Shown here in pieces: positions 35,956 through 44,982 of a DNA stretch of 64,000 nucleotides. Each line of letters opens with the position of its first letter. Positions within the stretch are counted from its first letter, which is position 1. Source of the DNA: Kutzneria sp. CA-103260 (lineage in GTDB: Bacteria; Actinomycetota; Actinomycetes; Mycobacteriales; Pseudonocardiaceae); assembly GCF_018263855.1 (NCBI RefSeq), contig NZ_CP073318.1:11532001-11596000 (forward strand), written 5' to 3'. The notes under the pieces are model-generated. The model was not told the DNA's origin and did not search any database. It was given only the letters and a program-made list of their open reading frames with translations. The translations under genes and the position numbers were made by a program.

Positions 35956-37356
35956 CTAGACGAACACGCTCAGCAGCGCCGCCATGGCGAAGCCGACCAG
36001 GGACAGCACCGTCTCCAGCACCGTCCAGCTGGCCAGGGTCTCCTTGACCGGGATGCCGAAGTACCGGGACACGATCCAGAACCCGCCGTCGTTGACGTGC
36101 GAGGCGATGATCGAGCCGGCGGCGATGGACATGGCGATCAGGGCGGTGTGCGGCTGCGAGTAGTGCAGTTCCGGCAGCAGCGGGGCGATGATGCCGCCGG
36201 TGGTCACGATGGCCACCGTGGCCGAGCCCTGGGCCAGCCGCAGGCCGCAGCTGATCACGTACACCAGCACGATCACCGGCAGCCCGGCCGCCCGCAGCGA
36301 GCCGGACAGGGCGGTGCCGATGCCGGTGGCCGCCAGCACCGCGCCGAAGAAGCCGCCGGCCCCGACCACGAGCAGAATCATCGCCACCGGCCGCAGCGAG
36401 GCGGCCGAGAGCTGGCCGGCCTGCGCCTTGGTCATGCCGCGCCGGTAGCCGAGCAGCCAGAACGCCAGCAGCACGGCGATGGTCAGCGCGATGCCGGGCG
36501 TGCCGAGGAAGGCGAAGACGTCCAGCGCCAGCGAGTCCTTCGGCAGCAGGATGCTGCCGAAGGTGCCGCACAGGATCAGCACCAGCGGGATGCCGATGAT
36601 GGTGCCGACCAGGCCCAGCGACGGCGGCTTGCGGTCGTTGGAACCGCTGTCCTCGGCGGCCTTCTGCGCGGCGGCCAGCATCTCCTCCGGCACCGGCAGG
36701 TTGATCCGCTTGCCGATCCACGTGGAGTACAGGATGCCGCCGACGAACCAGGCCGGGATGCCGCAGGCCAGGCCCATCAGGATCATCCAGCCCAGGTCGA
36801 TGTGCAGCAGGCCGGCGATGGCCACCGGGCCGGGGTGCGGCGGCAGGAACGCGTGCGTGATGGACAGGCCGGCCAGCAGCGGCAGCGCGTACAGCACGAT
36901 GGACCGGCCACCGCGCTTGGCCGCCACGTAGACCAGCGGCGCCAGCACGAAGATGCCGATGTCGAAGAACACCGGGATGCCGAAGATCAGGCCGGACAGG
37001 CCCATGGCCAGCGGGGCCCGCTTCTCGCCGAACGCCTTGAGCAGGCCGGTGGTCAGCACCTGCGCGCCGCCGGAGGCCTCCAGGATGGAGCCGAGCAGCG
37101 TGCCCAGGCCGATGATCAGCGAGATGTGCCCGAGGATGCCGCCGAATCCGGTCTCCAGCAGGGATTTGGAGCTGGACTGGGCGGAGCCGACGATGGTGGA
37201 GACCGGCAGCCCGGCCCCCAGGGCGACCAGCAGGCCGGCGACGGTGAGCGCGATGAACGGCTCGGTCTTGAACCGGATGATCAACAACAGCAGCACGGCG
37301 ATGCCGACGGCGGCGAGCAGCAGCAGCCCGCCGGTCGAATGTTGCAGCCAGTTCAC
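35956..37356 (-). CDS. GntP-family permease (gluconate/D-serine type)
   Basis: 466 residues, about 12 membrane segments. Typical GntP motifs: GFGGILGHISLIIGLGTLLG, FGIPVFFDIGIFVLAP, HAFLPPHPGPVAIAG and ASHVNDGGFWIVSRYFG. The family carries gluconate and also D-serine (DsdX). GTG 37356 overlaps the deacylase stop (GTGA) and has GGAGAGG upstream. With a D-amino-acid deacylase and a PLP deaminase in the same operon, import of a D-amino acid or its derivative is the better guess. Confidence 0.9.
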   Translation of the reverse strand: MNWLQHSTGGLLLLAAVGIAVLLLLIIRFKTEPFIALTVAGLLVALGAGLPVSTIVGSAQSSSKSLLETGFGGILGHISLIIGLGTLLGSILEASGGAQVLTTGLLKAFGEKRAPLAMGLSGLIFGIPVFFDIGIFVLAPLVYVAAKRGGRSIVLYALPLLAGLSITHAFLPPHPGPVAIAGLLHIDLGWMILMGLACGIPAWFVGGILYSTWIGKRINLPVPEEMLAAAQKAAEDSGSNDRKPPSLGLVGTIIGIPLVLILCGTFGSILLPKDSLALDVFAFLGTPGIALTIAVLLAFWLLGYRRGMTKAQAGQLSAASLRPVAMILLVVGAGGFFGAVLAATGIGTALSGSLRAAGLPVIVLVYVISCGLRLAQGSATVAIVTTGGIIAPLLPELHYSQPHTALIAMSIAAGSIIASHVNDGGFWIVSRYFGIPVKETLASWTVLETVLSLVGFAMAALLSVFV

Positions 37357-38936
37357 TTTGATCCTCTCCGCAGGGAGCCCCCGGGCACGGCGCCGGTGGG
37401 CCGGTTGTCGTCGATCACCGGCACCCCGTTGACCAGCACGTACGGCAGCCCGGTGGCCCGCTGCCGCGGCTGGTCGAAGGTCGCCGTGTCGGCGATCGAC
37501 ACGGGATCGAACAGCACGAGGTCGGCCGCGAACCCCTCGCGGACCAGGCCCCGGTCGGTCAATCCCAGGCGGCGCGCCGGACGTCCGGTCAGGTGCGCCA
37601 CGCACTCCTCCAACCCCAGTACCCCCAGCTCACGCACGTACCGGCCGAGGTAGCGGGGGAAGGTGCCCCACGCCCTCGGGTGCGGCCGGTCGCCGACCAG
37701 CAGGCCGTCGCTGCCGCCGGTGTGCGTGCGGTGTCGCATGATCGCGCGCACGTTGTCCTCGTGGCCGACGTGCATCAGGCACGAGGTGCCCAGCCGCTCG
37801 TCGACCAGCACGTCGAAGTACAGCTCGGCCGGCGCTTTGCCGGCAGCCAGAGCGGATTCGGCGACCGAGCGGCCGACGAGACCGGTGTTGGACTCGAGAC
37901 GCACGCCGTTGATCTCGATGGCCCGCCAGTCGATCGGCACGCCGTGGTTGCCGTCCGAGCCGGCTTCCTCCATCTCGGCCCGGATCCGCTCCCGGGTGTC
38001 CACATCGGACAATCGTGCCACGGCGGCGTCCGGACCGCCCGCGCTCACCCAGCTCGGCAGCAGCGCCGACAGGTAGGTCGCGCCGGGCAGGTACGGATAG
38101 GTGTCCAGGGTGACGTCGGCGCCGGCCTCGATGGCCTCGTCCAGCAGGGTCAGCAGCTCGCCGGCCCGGCCCTCGTTGACCGGGAAGTTCATGGTGGCGT
38201 GGGCCAGGTGCAGCGGGCAGCCGGAGCGCCGCGACACGTCGACCATCTCCGCGTACGCCTCCAGCGCGCCGGCCCCGTAGCTGCGGTGGTGCGGGCTGTA
38301 GTAGCCGCCGCGGGCGCCGACGACCCGGCACAGCTGCACGAGTTCCCCGGTGTCGGCGTACATCCCGGGCGTGTACGTCAGTCCGGAGGACAGCCCGAAC
38401 GCGCCCTCGGTCAACGACTTGTCCACAGTGGACTTCATCGCGTCCATCTCGGACTCCGTCGCCGGCCGGTCGTCCCAGCCCACGTGCAGCATTCGCACGG
38501 TGCCCTGCGGCACCAGGTAGGCCGCGTTCACGGCGATGCCCTCGTCGAGCCGGTCCAGGTACTCGCCGACGGAGCGCCAGTTCCAGTCGAACCCGGGCGG
38601 GTCGTCGTTCCAGCCGGCCAGCTGCTTGCGCAGGGTGGCCAGCACCTCGTCGTCCACCGGCGCGTAGGACAGCCCGTCCTGGCCGAGCACCTCGCAGGTG
38701 ACGCCCTGCGACACCTTGGCCAGGTGGTCGGGATTGGCCAGGACCTGGAGGTCGGAGTGCGAGTGCATGTCGATGAACCCGGGGCACAGCACCAGACCGC
38801 CGGCGTCGATCACGCGGCCGCCGGTGATGCCCGGGCCGATCTCGGCGATCCGGCCCTGGGCGACGCCGACGTCCGCGACCCGACCCGCGGCTCCGGTCCC
38901 GTCGACGACGGTCGCCCCACGGAACACGATGTCCAT
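37353..38936 (-). CDS. N-acyl-D-amino-acid deacylase (amidohydrolase)
   Basis: 527 residues. Removes the acyl group from N-acyl-D-amino acids in the cytoplasm. Amidohydrolase metal motif GFIDMHSHSDLQ, GLSSGLTYTPGMYADTGEL (a D-aminoacylase hallmark), YSPHHRSYG, HLAHATMN, SDGLLVGDRPHPRAWGTF and the C-terminal AADLVLFDP. ATG 38936 shares one base with the upstream stop (TGATG). It is the middle gene of a three-gene operon. Confidence 0.92.
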   Translation of the reverse strand: MDIVFRGATVVDGTGAAGRVADVGVAQGRIAEIGPGITGGRVIDAGGLVLCPGFIDMHSHSDLQVLANPDHLAKVSQGVTCEVLGQDGLSYAPVDDEVLATLRKQLAGWNDDPPGFDWNWRSVGEYLDRLDEGIAVNAAYLVPQGTVRMLHVGWDDRPATESEMDAMKSTVDKSLTEGAFGLSSGLTYTPGMYADTGELVQLCRVVGARGGYYSPHHRSYGAGALEAYAEMVDVSRRSGCPLHLAHATMNFPVNEGRAGELLTLLDEAIEAGADVTLDTYPYLPGATYLSALLPSWVSAGGPDAAVARLSDVDTRERIRAEMEEAGSDGNHGVPIDWRAIEINGVRLESNTGLVGRSVAESALAAGKAPAELYFDVLVDERLGTSCLMHVGHEDNVRAIMRHRTHTGGSDGLLVGDRPHPRAWGTFPRYLGRYVRELGVLGLEECVAHLTGRPARRLGLTDRGLVREGFAADLVLFDPVSIADTATFDQPRQRATGLPYVLVNGVPVIDDNRPTGAVPGGSLRRGSK

Positions 38937-40216
38937 CAGAAGAACGTCCTGACCAGGTCGACGACCCGCGTGCCGTCGACCAGCGGCAGCAGCTGCCACT
39001 TGTCGAACACCGTGCACGGGTGGGAAAGCCCGCACCGGACCCACTCGCCGACCTCGACCGACTGCGAACCCAGCCGAAGGTAGGCGTGCTGGTCGTTGAG
39101 GTCGCTGACCGACGCGCCGCGCAGGTCCTCTGTGGACCCGTCGAGGTGGCGAACCTGTTGCGGCTCCGGCAGTTCCTGGTCGTACGAGACGTCGCGTCGG
39201 CCCATGGTGAGCAGCGCCAGCCCCGGCTCGGGGTGCGAGGTGACCTGCGACCACGCGTGCATGGCCGGCCGGAACGGCTCGCCGCCGGGCAGCCGGTGCC
39301 GCCGGGAGAACGGGGACATCCGCCGGTACAGGCCGTCGTCGTGGATCAGGTACGAGCCGCTGCGCAGCACGCCCAGCACCGGCAGCCCGTCCGGCCACGG
39401 CGTGGCCAGACCCTCGGCCACCTGGTCGAAGTAGGCGCTGCCGCCGGCGGTGGCGATCACCTGGTCCACGCCGTCGAAGTGGCCGTCGGCGGCCAGCCGG
39501 GTGATCAGCTCGCGCAGCCGGGACATGTACGTGTCGATCTTGGCGAGCTCGTCGTCCTCGGTGCCGTGGGCCAGCGCGCCCTCGTAGCCGCCGGCTCCGA
39601 CCAGCCGCAGCACCGGGCTCTTGCGCACCGCCTCGGCGATCTCGACGGCGTCCTCCAGCGACCGAACGCCGGTCCGCCCGGACGGCCCGCCCAGCTCCAG
39701 GATCACATCGATCGGGTGGGTCAGCGCTTCGGTCATCCGGGCCACGCCCTCGACGGAATCCACCCAGCAGGTGAACTCGAACGAGGGATCGGTGCCGAGC
39801 TCGTTGGACAGCCAGCGCAGCGCGAACGGGTCCACCAGCTCGTTGGCCATCAGGATCCGGGACACGCCGAACGCCCGGTACACCCGCAGCTGGCTGATGT
39901 TGGCCGTGGTCAGGCCCCACGCGCCGGCGTCGAACTGGCGCTGGAACAGCTGCGGGGCCATGGTCGTCTTGCCGTGCGGCGCCAGCGCCAGCCCGACCGA
40001 GTCGCACCACTGCGCCATCACCCGGATGTTGTGCTCCAGCGCCGGCTCGTCCAGCACCACCAGCGGGCCGACGAAGCCGCCCTCGAACAGGTCGAGCCCC
40101 GACGCGGTCAGGTCGCCGACGGTCGACCCGTGGGCCCAGGACGGCATGCCCTTGAACCGCCAGTCGATCGTCTCGGCCCGCAACGCGGCGACCGCATCCC
40201 GGTTGATCGAGCTCAC
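38936..40216 (-). CDS. D-serine deaminase/D-threonine aldolase-fold PLP enzyme
   Basis: 426 residues, alanine-racemase-type fold (fold III). The PLP-lysine motif is LAPHGKTTMAPQLF near 83-96, with TTANISQLRVYRAFGV and LELGGPSGRTGVRS. C-terminal metal residues typical of the D-threonine aldolase group are suggested by LSHPCTVFDKW. It would release ammonia from a D-amino acid. GTG 40216 has a GGAG-type site. First gene of the deaminase-deacylase-permease operon, divergent from the kinase gene. Confidence 0.85.
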   Translation of the reverse strand: MSSINRDAVAALRAETIDWRFKGMPSWAHGSTVGDLTASGLDLFEGGFVGPLVVLDEPALEHNIRVMAQWCDSVGLALAPHGKTTMAPQLFQRQFDAGAWGLTTANISQLRVYRAFGVSRILMANELVDPFALRWLSNELGTDPSFEFTCWVDSVEGVARMTEALTHPIDVILELGGPSGRTGVRSLEDAVEIAEAVRKSPVLRLVGAGGYEGALAHGTEDDELAKIDTYMSRLRELITRLAADGHFDGVDQVIATAGGSAYFDQVAEGLATPWPDGLPVLGVLRSGSYLIHDDGLYRRMSPFSRRHRLPGGEPFRPAMHAWSQVTSHPEPGLALLTMGRRDVSYDQELPEPQQVRHLDGSTEDLRGASVSDLNDQHAYLRLGSQSVEVGEWVRCGLSHPCTVFDKWQLLPLVDGTRVVDLVRTFF

Positions 40217-40337
40217 TGCTGCACCCCGCTCCCCGTGTTGCAAAATATGCAACGGTAGTTGCGCAATGTGATTCGTTGGTGTGTAGCATTCCCAGCAGCC
40301 GCCGTCAACGAACCTGCGACCCTCGGAGGGGGTGCCG

Positions 40338-41303
40338 ATGGAGCGCCATGAGGTTGTCTGCCTCGGTGAGTCCATGGCCTTGTTCGTGCCGGCGCAACCC
40401 GGGCCGGTGCACGAGGCCCGGGACTGGACGCTCAGCGTCGGCGGCGCGGAGTCCAACGTGGCCAGTCACCTCGCCCGGGCCGGCTTCCACGCCCGCTGGG
40501 TCAGCGCCCTGGGCAACGACTCCCTCGGCCGGGCGGTGCGCGACCGCATCGCCGCCGTCGGCGTCGACGTGACCGACGTGCGGACCGACCCGGTGCGGCC
40601 GACCGGTCTCTACGTCAAGGAAGCCAGCGCCGACGGCAGCCCCGTGCGCTACTACCGGCGTGGCTCCGCGGCCTCCGGTATGGGCCCCGAACTGCTGGCC
40701 ACCGTTGGCGCGGGCAAGACCTCCCTGGTGCACATCAGCGGGATCACCGCCGCCCTCTCGCCAAGCTGCCTCGACCTGCTGTGGGCCGTGTTAGCCCTGC
40801 CGATCCGGGTGTCGTTCGACGTCAACTGGCGGCCGGCGCTGTGGACCGAGCTGGACAAGAGCGTGCTGCGTGAACTGGCCGACCGGGCCGACATCGTGTT
40901 CGTCGGCGACGACGAGGCCGAGGCGGTCTGGGGCGTCTGCGAGGTCGAGGAAATCCGTTCCCTGCTACCGAATCCGGCCGAGATCGTGGTCAAGCACGGG
41001 GCTCGTGGGGCCACCCTGCTCACCGACTCCGAGACCGTCTTCGAGGCCGCGCTGAAGGTCGACGTCGTCGAGCCGGTCGGCGCCGGCGACGCCTTCGCCG
41101 CCGGCTTCCTGGCCGCCGACCTCAACGGCGAGTCCGTGCGGCGACGGCTGCGCCGCGGCCACCTCACCGCCGCCGGCGTGCTGCTCACCGCCGAGGACCT
41201 GGGCGAGCCGCTGCCCGAGCCGATCGTGGCCAAGCTGCTCGACGCCGACGAGGCCACCTGGTCTGGCGCGCACGTGACAGCCGGGGGAGTGATCCTGCCG
41301 TGA
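40338..41303 (+). CDS. PfkB-family sugar kinase (2-keto-3-deoxygluconate kinase-like)
   Basis: 321 residues. GESMALFVPAQPG at the N-terminus, LSVGGAESNVASHLARAGF, SFDVNWRPALW and the catalytic GAGDAFAAGFLA motif. The N-terminal pattern fits KDG kinases. ATG 40338 has GGAGGGGG 6 bases upstream. It phosphorylates a sugar acid, which is odd next to D-amino-acid genes; D-glucosaminate or a related amino-sugar acid would connect both activities. The stop overlaps the following small ORF. Confidence 0.85.
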   Translation: MERHEVVCLGESMALFVPAQPGPVHEARDWTLSVGGAESNVASHLARAGFHARWVSALGNDSLGRAVRDRIAAVGVDVTDVRTDPVRPTGLYVKEASADGSPVRYYRRGSAASGMGPELLATVGAGKTSLVHISGITAALSPSCLDLLWAVLALPIRVSFDVNWRPALWTELDKSVLRELADRADIVFVGDDEAEAVWGVCEVEEIRSLLPNPAEIVVKHGARGATLLTDSETVFEAALKVDVVEPVGAGDAFAAGFLAADLNGESVRRRLRRGHLTAAGVLLTAEDLGEPLPEPIVAKLLDADEATWSGAHVTAGGVILP

Positions 41304-41454
41304 GCGAGCTTGCGAGCGAGCCATTGAGCACTGCGTCTTTGACCGCGGATGCTCCGAGCGCTAGCGAGGAGGGTCGCGTGAGTGAGCTTGCGAGCGAGCC
41401 ATTGAGCACTGCGTCTTTGACCGCAGATGCTCCGAGCGCTAGCGAGGAGGGTCT
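41300..41454 (+). repeat. Tandem direct repeat, units of 78 and 77 bases
   Basis: Unit 1 (41300-41377) and unit 2 (41378-41454) are nearly identical, both starting GTGAGYGAGCTTGCGAGCG and ending with CTAGCGAGGAGGGTC. They differ at only a few positions. Together they fill the gap between the kinase and IclR genes. I recall similar units from Pseudonocardiales intergenic regions, but this cannot be checked here. Confidence 0.85.
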
Positions 41455-41458
41455 GTGA
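41300..41458 (+). CDS. Small ORF made of two tandem 26-residue repeats
   Basis: GTG 41300 overlaps the kinase stop (GTGA) and the 52-codon frame ends in a GTGA overlap with the IclR start. The peptide is two copies of a unit beginning VSELASEPLSTASLTA and ending SASEEG, with GAGGAGGG in each DNA unit acting as a ribosome-site-like element. No known domain; Ser/Ala/Glu-rich, likely disordered. It may simply be a DNA repeat that happens to be open. Confidence 0.4.
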   Translation: MSELASEPLSTASLTADAPSASEEGRVSELASEPLSTASLTADAPSASEEGL

Positions 41459-42219
41459 GTCAGAGCCTGGACCGGGCGCTGACCCTGCTGCGGGCCATGG
41501 CCGACGGCCGCAAGACCCTCGACGAGCTCGCGGCTGTGATCGACGTGCACAAGTCGACCGTGCTGCGGCTGCTGCGAACTCTGGAGGAGCACCGGTTCGT
41601 GCAGCGCGAGGGCGTGCGGCACTACCGCCTGGGCACCGCTCTGTTCGACCTGGCCAACCGAGCCCTGGACGATCTCGACGTGCGGCGGGCCGCCGAGTCC
41701 GCGCTGCGGGAGCTCAATCTGGAGACCGGCCACACCGTGCACCTCGCCAGCTACGAGGACGGCGAGGTCGTCTACATCGACAAGTACGACAGCACCCATC
41801 CGGTGCGGATGTACTCCCGCATCGGGCGGCGGGCCCCGCTGCACTGCACCGCCGTGGCCAAGGTGCTGCTGGCCGAGCGCCCCGAGGCCCGGGAGATCGC
41901 CGCCCGCATGGAGTACCCGCGGCTGACCGCCAACACCATCACCACCCCCGCCGACTACCTGGCCGAGCTGGAACTGGTGCGGCAGCGCGGATACGCCGTG
42001 GACAACTCCGAGCACGAGGACTTCATCCACTGCGTGGCCGCCCCCGTCCGCGGGCAGCGCGGCCAGGTGATCGCCGCGGTGTCGCTGTCCGTGCCGAAGG
42101 TTTTCCTCGACTACGACGGGCTCATCGCCCTCGTGCCGCGGTTGCTGGCGACCGCGGCCGCCGCCTCGACCGAGTGCGGCTGGACTGGAGACGAAAGGAT
42201 GGCCGGTGGCCAAGGTTGA
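41455..42219 (+). CDS. IclR-family transcriptional regulator
   Basis: 254 residues. Winged helix (SLDRALTLLRAMADGRKTLDELAAVIDVHKSTVLRLLRTLEEH) and the IclR effector domain (HLASYEDGEVVYIDKYDSTHPVRMYS, GRRAPLHCTAVAKVLLA, EDFIHCVAAPVRG). It probably controls the surrounding catabolic genes in response to the D-amino acid or sugar acid. GTG 41455 uses the GAGGAGGG in the tandem repeat as ribosome site. Its end overlaps the ridA start by 14 bases. Confidence 0.9.
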   Translation: MSQSLDRALTLLRAMADGRKTLDELAAVIDVHKSTVLRLLRTLEEHRFVQREGVRHYRLGTALFDLANRALDDLDVRRAAESALRELNLETGHTVHLASYEDGEVVYIDKYDSTHPVRMYSRIGRRAPLHCTAVAKVLLAERPEAREIAARMEYPRLTANTITTPADYLAELELVRQRGYAVDNSEHEDFIHCVAAPVRGQRGQVIAAVSLSVPKVFLDYDGLIALVPRLLATAAAASTECGWTGDERMAGGQG

Positions 42220-42583
42220 GATCAGGACGTCCGAGGCGCCCACCCCGGTGGCCGCGTTTTCCCAGGGGGTCCGCAAGGGCAACCTGCTTCAGGTCGCCGG
42301 GCAGGTCGCCTTCGACGCCGAGGGCAAGATCGTCGCCGACACCGTCGCCGAGCAGACCCGGCAGGCCCTGCGCAACGTCAACGCCGTGCTGGCCGCGGCC
42401 GGCGCGAGCATGGACGACGTGATCATGCTGCGGGTGTACCTCACCGACACCGCGCACTTCGGCGAGATGAACGAGGCCTACGGCGAGTTCATGAAGGAGC
42501 CGTTCCCGGCCCGCACCACCGTCTACGTCGGCCTGCCGGCCGGCCTCCTGGTGGAGATCGACGCCCTCGCGGTAGTGGAGTGA
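42206..42583 (+). CDS. RidA-family enamine/imine deaminase
   Basis: 125 residues, complete. Key features: VAGQVAFDAEGKIV, EQTRQALRNVNAVLAAAGASMDDV, FPARTTVYVGLP with the carboxylate-binding Arg and LVEIDALAVVE. RidA hydrolyses 2-aminoacrylate-type intermediates released by PLP serine/threonine deaminases, so its place in a D-amino-acid cluster makes biochemical sense. GTG 42206 lies within the iclR end. Confidence 0.92.
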   Translation: MAKVEIRTSEAPTPVAAFSQGVRKGNLLQVAGQVAFDAEGKIVADTVAEQTRQALRNVNAVLAAAGASMDDVIMLRVYLTDTAHFGEMNEAYGEFMKEPFPARTTVYVGLPAGLLVEIDALAVVE

Positions 42584-42705
42584 GGTGATCTGCGGTCCAA
42601 GCACCGGATGCGCGAGGCCGCGCCGGTGCCTGGACCGTCGCCGGATTTCACCCGCCGCCACCCGACGTGACCCACCACCTAGCCGATGCGGCGGGTTAAA
42701 TCCGG

Positions 42706-42960
42706 CTAGGGAAGGCACCGGTCACGAGCGGCCTCGCCCCGCGCGGAACGCGCGGCAACGACACTGATGCAGGTCACACAGGGCATGCCGCGGTGGCCGT
42801 CGAGCAGTTCGGCCTGGCCGGGCGTGATCTGCTGGCCGCAGTAGGCGTGCAGCATCCTGGGCACGGCGCCGGGCAGCGGCACCGGAAACAGGTGGCAGCA
42901 GCGTTCCCGCTCGCCCCGGGCGAACTCCGGGCGCAGCCGAGCGATGAAGATCTCGGGCAT
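42706..42960 (-). CDS. Small cysteine-rich protein
   Basis: 84 residues. Cysteines in ERCCHLFPVP, YCGQQ and MPCVTC, with several His, suggest a metal-binding fold. ATG 42960 has GGGGAGG upstream. Similar short proteins with a YCGQ ... CVTC pattern are frequent in Pseudonocardiales, without known function (from memory). It is convergent with ridA. Confidence 0.55.
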   Translation of the reverse strand: MPEIFIARLRPEFARGERERCCHLFPVPLPGAVPRMLHAYCGQQITPGQAELLDGHRGMPCVTCISVVAARSARGEAARDRCLP

Positions 42961-43131
42961 CGCGTTCCTCCCCTGGCGGCGGATCTGGAATGCGGTCTTA
43001 CTGTCTAGATTGTAGGCGGTAAGCGCTTTCCTGCAACCCGTTCGAGTGAACCTTGGCCAGAACGTTGTCGATGAACTGTGCACCCCGCGCAGCCGTAAGG
43101 GCTTAGGTCCGGACGATACGGGAGGGCGCGC

Positions 43132-43470
43132 GTGCACGAGTCGAGGGACACGGAGTCGGCCACGTTCGGGGCGCTCGCCGATCCGAGTCGGCGGGCGGTG
43201 CTGCGCCTGCTGTCCGAACACCCGGAGCTGACGGCCTCCCAGATCGCGGCGGGGTTCCACCACATCGGCCGAACGGCGGTCTCCACGCATCTCCGAATAC
43301 TGCGCGAGGCGGGCCTGGTGCAGGAGCGTCGGCAGGGTCGGTTCCGGCTGTACTCCCTGCGAACCAGGCCGGTCGAGGAGGCGGTCACGGTGCTCTCACG
43401 CTTGGTGACCACCCATCGTCACCAGCCACACCATCGGGTGGAGCAGCCGATCCGGCTGACCGGCGGATGA
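43132..43470 (+). CDS. ArsR-family winged-helix regulator
   Basis: 112 residues: FGALADPSRRAVLRLLSEHPELTASQIAAGFHHIGRTAVSTHLRILREAGLVQERRQGRFRLYSL, a full ArsR-type HTH. It lacks the Cys metal site of metal sensors. ArsR regulators beside SRPBCC-domain genes are a familiar pair, and the next gene begins with an SRPBCC domain. It likely controls the fusion and amidase genes. Confidence 0.88.
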   Translation: MHESRDTESATFGALADPSRRAVLRLLSEHPELTASQIAAGFHHIGRTAVSTHLRILREAGLVQERRQGRFRLYSLRTRPVEEAVTVLSRLVTTHRHQPHHRVEQPIRLTGG

Positions 43471-43519
43471 TCAACACCGGTACGCTCGCGCGACCTGGCC
43501 AAGGTCCTGGGGAGCGTGT

Positions 43520-44962
43520 ATGGCCGACGTCCTGTTCACCGCCGAGGTGACGGTGCCGGCGCCTCGCGACGCGGCCTACGCCTCGTTCGGCGGCGGCCGC
43601 TGGGCCGACTGGACGTTCGAGGCCAGAGTCGAGGACCTGCGTCCGGGCCGCGCGGTCCGGGTCGCCTTCCCGGTCGGCGGCGTGCCGCTGGCCGGCATCG
43701 CCCGGGTCCACCGCGTGCTGCCCGGCCAGCGCATCGTGCTGCGGCACGAGACGCCGTGGCGCGGCCGGGTGATCATCGACTTCGAGCCGGACGGGACCGG
43801 CACCCGGGTCCGCCTGGTCACCTCGGTCGAGGACGGCAGCATCGCGCCGCTGGCCCGGCTGCTCGGCGGCGACCTGGCCGACGACCCCGACGAGGACGTC
43901 GTCCGGATCGGCCTGCTCACCAGCTACCACGGCAGCGCCGGCGTGTTCGGGCCGGCGGTGGAGAACTGCGCCCGGCTGGCCATCGACGAGATCAACGCCG
44001 ACGGCGGCGTGCTCGGCCTGCCGCTGCGGCTGGTCGTCGGCGACGACGCCACCAGCCCGGCCACCGGCCTGAGCGAGCTCAAGCGGCTGCACCTGCGCCA
44101 CCACGTGGACATGGTGATCGCCGTGCACACCTCGGCCACCCTGGACGCGGTCCGCCCGTACGCCCGCCGCGTCGGGCTGCCGTACTTCTACACACCGGTC
44201 AACGAGGGCGGGAAGCCGGCTGGTCGGCTGTTCCGCTGGGGCGAGATTCCCGGCGACCAGCTGCGCCGGGCCGTGCCGACGATGATGCGCGAGCATGGCG
44301 CCAAGGGCTGGTACGTGATCGGCAACGACTACGTCTGGCCCCGAGCCGTCGGCGCCTGCTCCCGCGTGGTCGTCCAGGCCGAGCGGGGCCGGATGCTGGG
44401 CGAGCGCTACGTCCCGCTGAGCACCACGGACTTCGACGAGGTGCTGGAGTCGATCGAGGACTCCGGGGCCGAGCTGGTGGTCAACTGCCTGGTCGGCGGG
44501 GACGCCGCGGCCTTCGAGCGCCAGCTGCACGCGGCCGGCCTGCGCCGGCGGGTCCGCAGCTTCGGGGCACTGCTGGACGAGGCCACCCGCGACTGCATCG
44601 GCGACGAGGCGGCCGCGGGCATGTGGTCGGTGCTCGGCTACTTCATGGACCTGCCGACCGCGGAGAACCGGGCCTTCCTCGACCGGTACCGGCAGGCTTA
44701 CGGACCGTCCGCGCCGCCGGTCTCCAGCGTCACCGAGTCCGTGTACGAGGGCATCCACCTGTACGCCCGCGGCGCCAAGATCGCCGGCACCATCGAGCCG
44801 GCCTCGCTGGCCGGGGCCCTGCCCGGGGTCAGCTTCACCGGCCCGCGGGGCCAGGTGACCGTGACCTCCAGCGGCCGGCTGCGGCAGCCGCTGTACCTGG
44901 CCGAGGCGGTGGCCGGCGGCTTCCGGATCCGGGCGGAACAAGGGCTTGCCGGGATCGACTGA
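43520..44962 (+). CDS. SRPBCC domain fused to a periplasmic-binding-protein fold (AmiC/FmdD-like)
   Basis: 480 residues without signal peptide. Residues 1-108 are SRPBCC/AHSA1-like (TAEVTVPAPRDAAYASF, YTP-type strand pattern, VLPGQRIVLRHETPWRG). From 126 on it is a type 1 periplasmic-binding fold of the amide/branched-chain amino acid kind (RIGLLTSYHGSAGVFGPAVENCARLAIDEINADGG, GWYVIGNDYVWPR, SVYEGIHLYA). Known relatives are AmiC-like amide sensors and FmdD/UrtA binding proteins. Lacking an export signal, it is probably a cytoplasmic ligand sensor. The amidase follows after 20 bases. Confidence 0.75.
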   Translation: MADVLFTAEVTVPAPRDAAYASFGGGRWADWTFEARVEDLRPGRAVRVAFPVGGVPLAGIARVHRVLPGQRIVLRHETPWRGRVIIDFEPDGTGTRVRLVTSVEDGSIAPLARLLGGDLADDPDEDVVRIGLLTSYHGSAGVFGPAVENCARLAIDEINADGGVLGLPLRLVVGDDATSPATGLSELKRLHLRHHVDMVIAVHTSATLDAVRPYARRVGLPYFYTPVNEGGKPAGRLFRWGEIPGDQLRRAVPTMMREHGAKGWYVIGNDYVWPRAVGACSRVVVQAERGRMLGERYVPLSTTDFDEVLESIEDSGAELVVNCLVGGDAAAFERQLHAAGLRRRVRSFGALLDEATRDCIGDEAAAGMWSVLGYFMDLPTAENRAFLDRYRQAYGPSAPPVSSVTESVYEGIHLYARGAKIAGTIEPASLAGALPGVSFTGPRGQVTVTSSGRLRQPLYLAEAVAGGFRIRAEQGLAGID

Positions 44963-44982
44963 CACCCAGTTTGATCACTGCC

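Noticed and set aside
35896..37653. A 585-codon plus-strand frame over the permease gene
   Set aside because: Gln/Arg/Asp-rich shadow of the GntP permease; no domain and no plausible start.
43385..44965. A 526-codon minus-strand frame over the SRPBCC fusion
   Set aside because: Typical high-GC antisense frame; the plus-strand protein has two recognisable folds.
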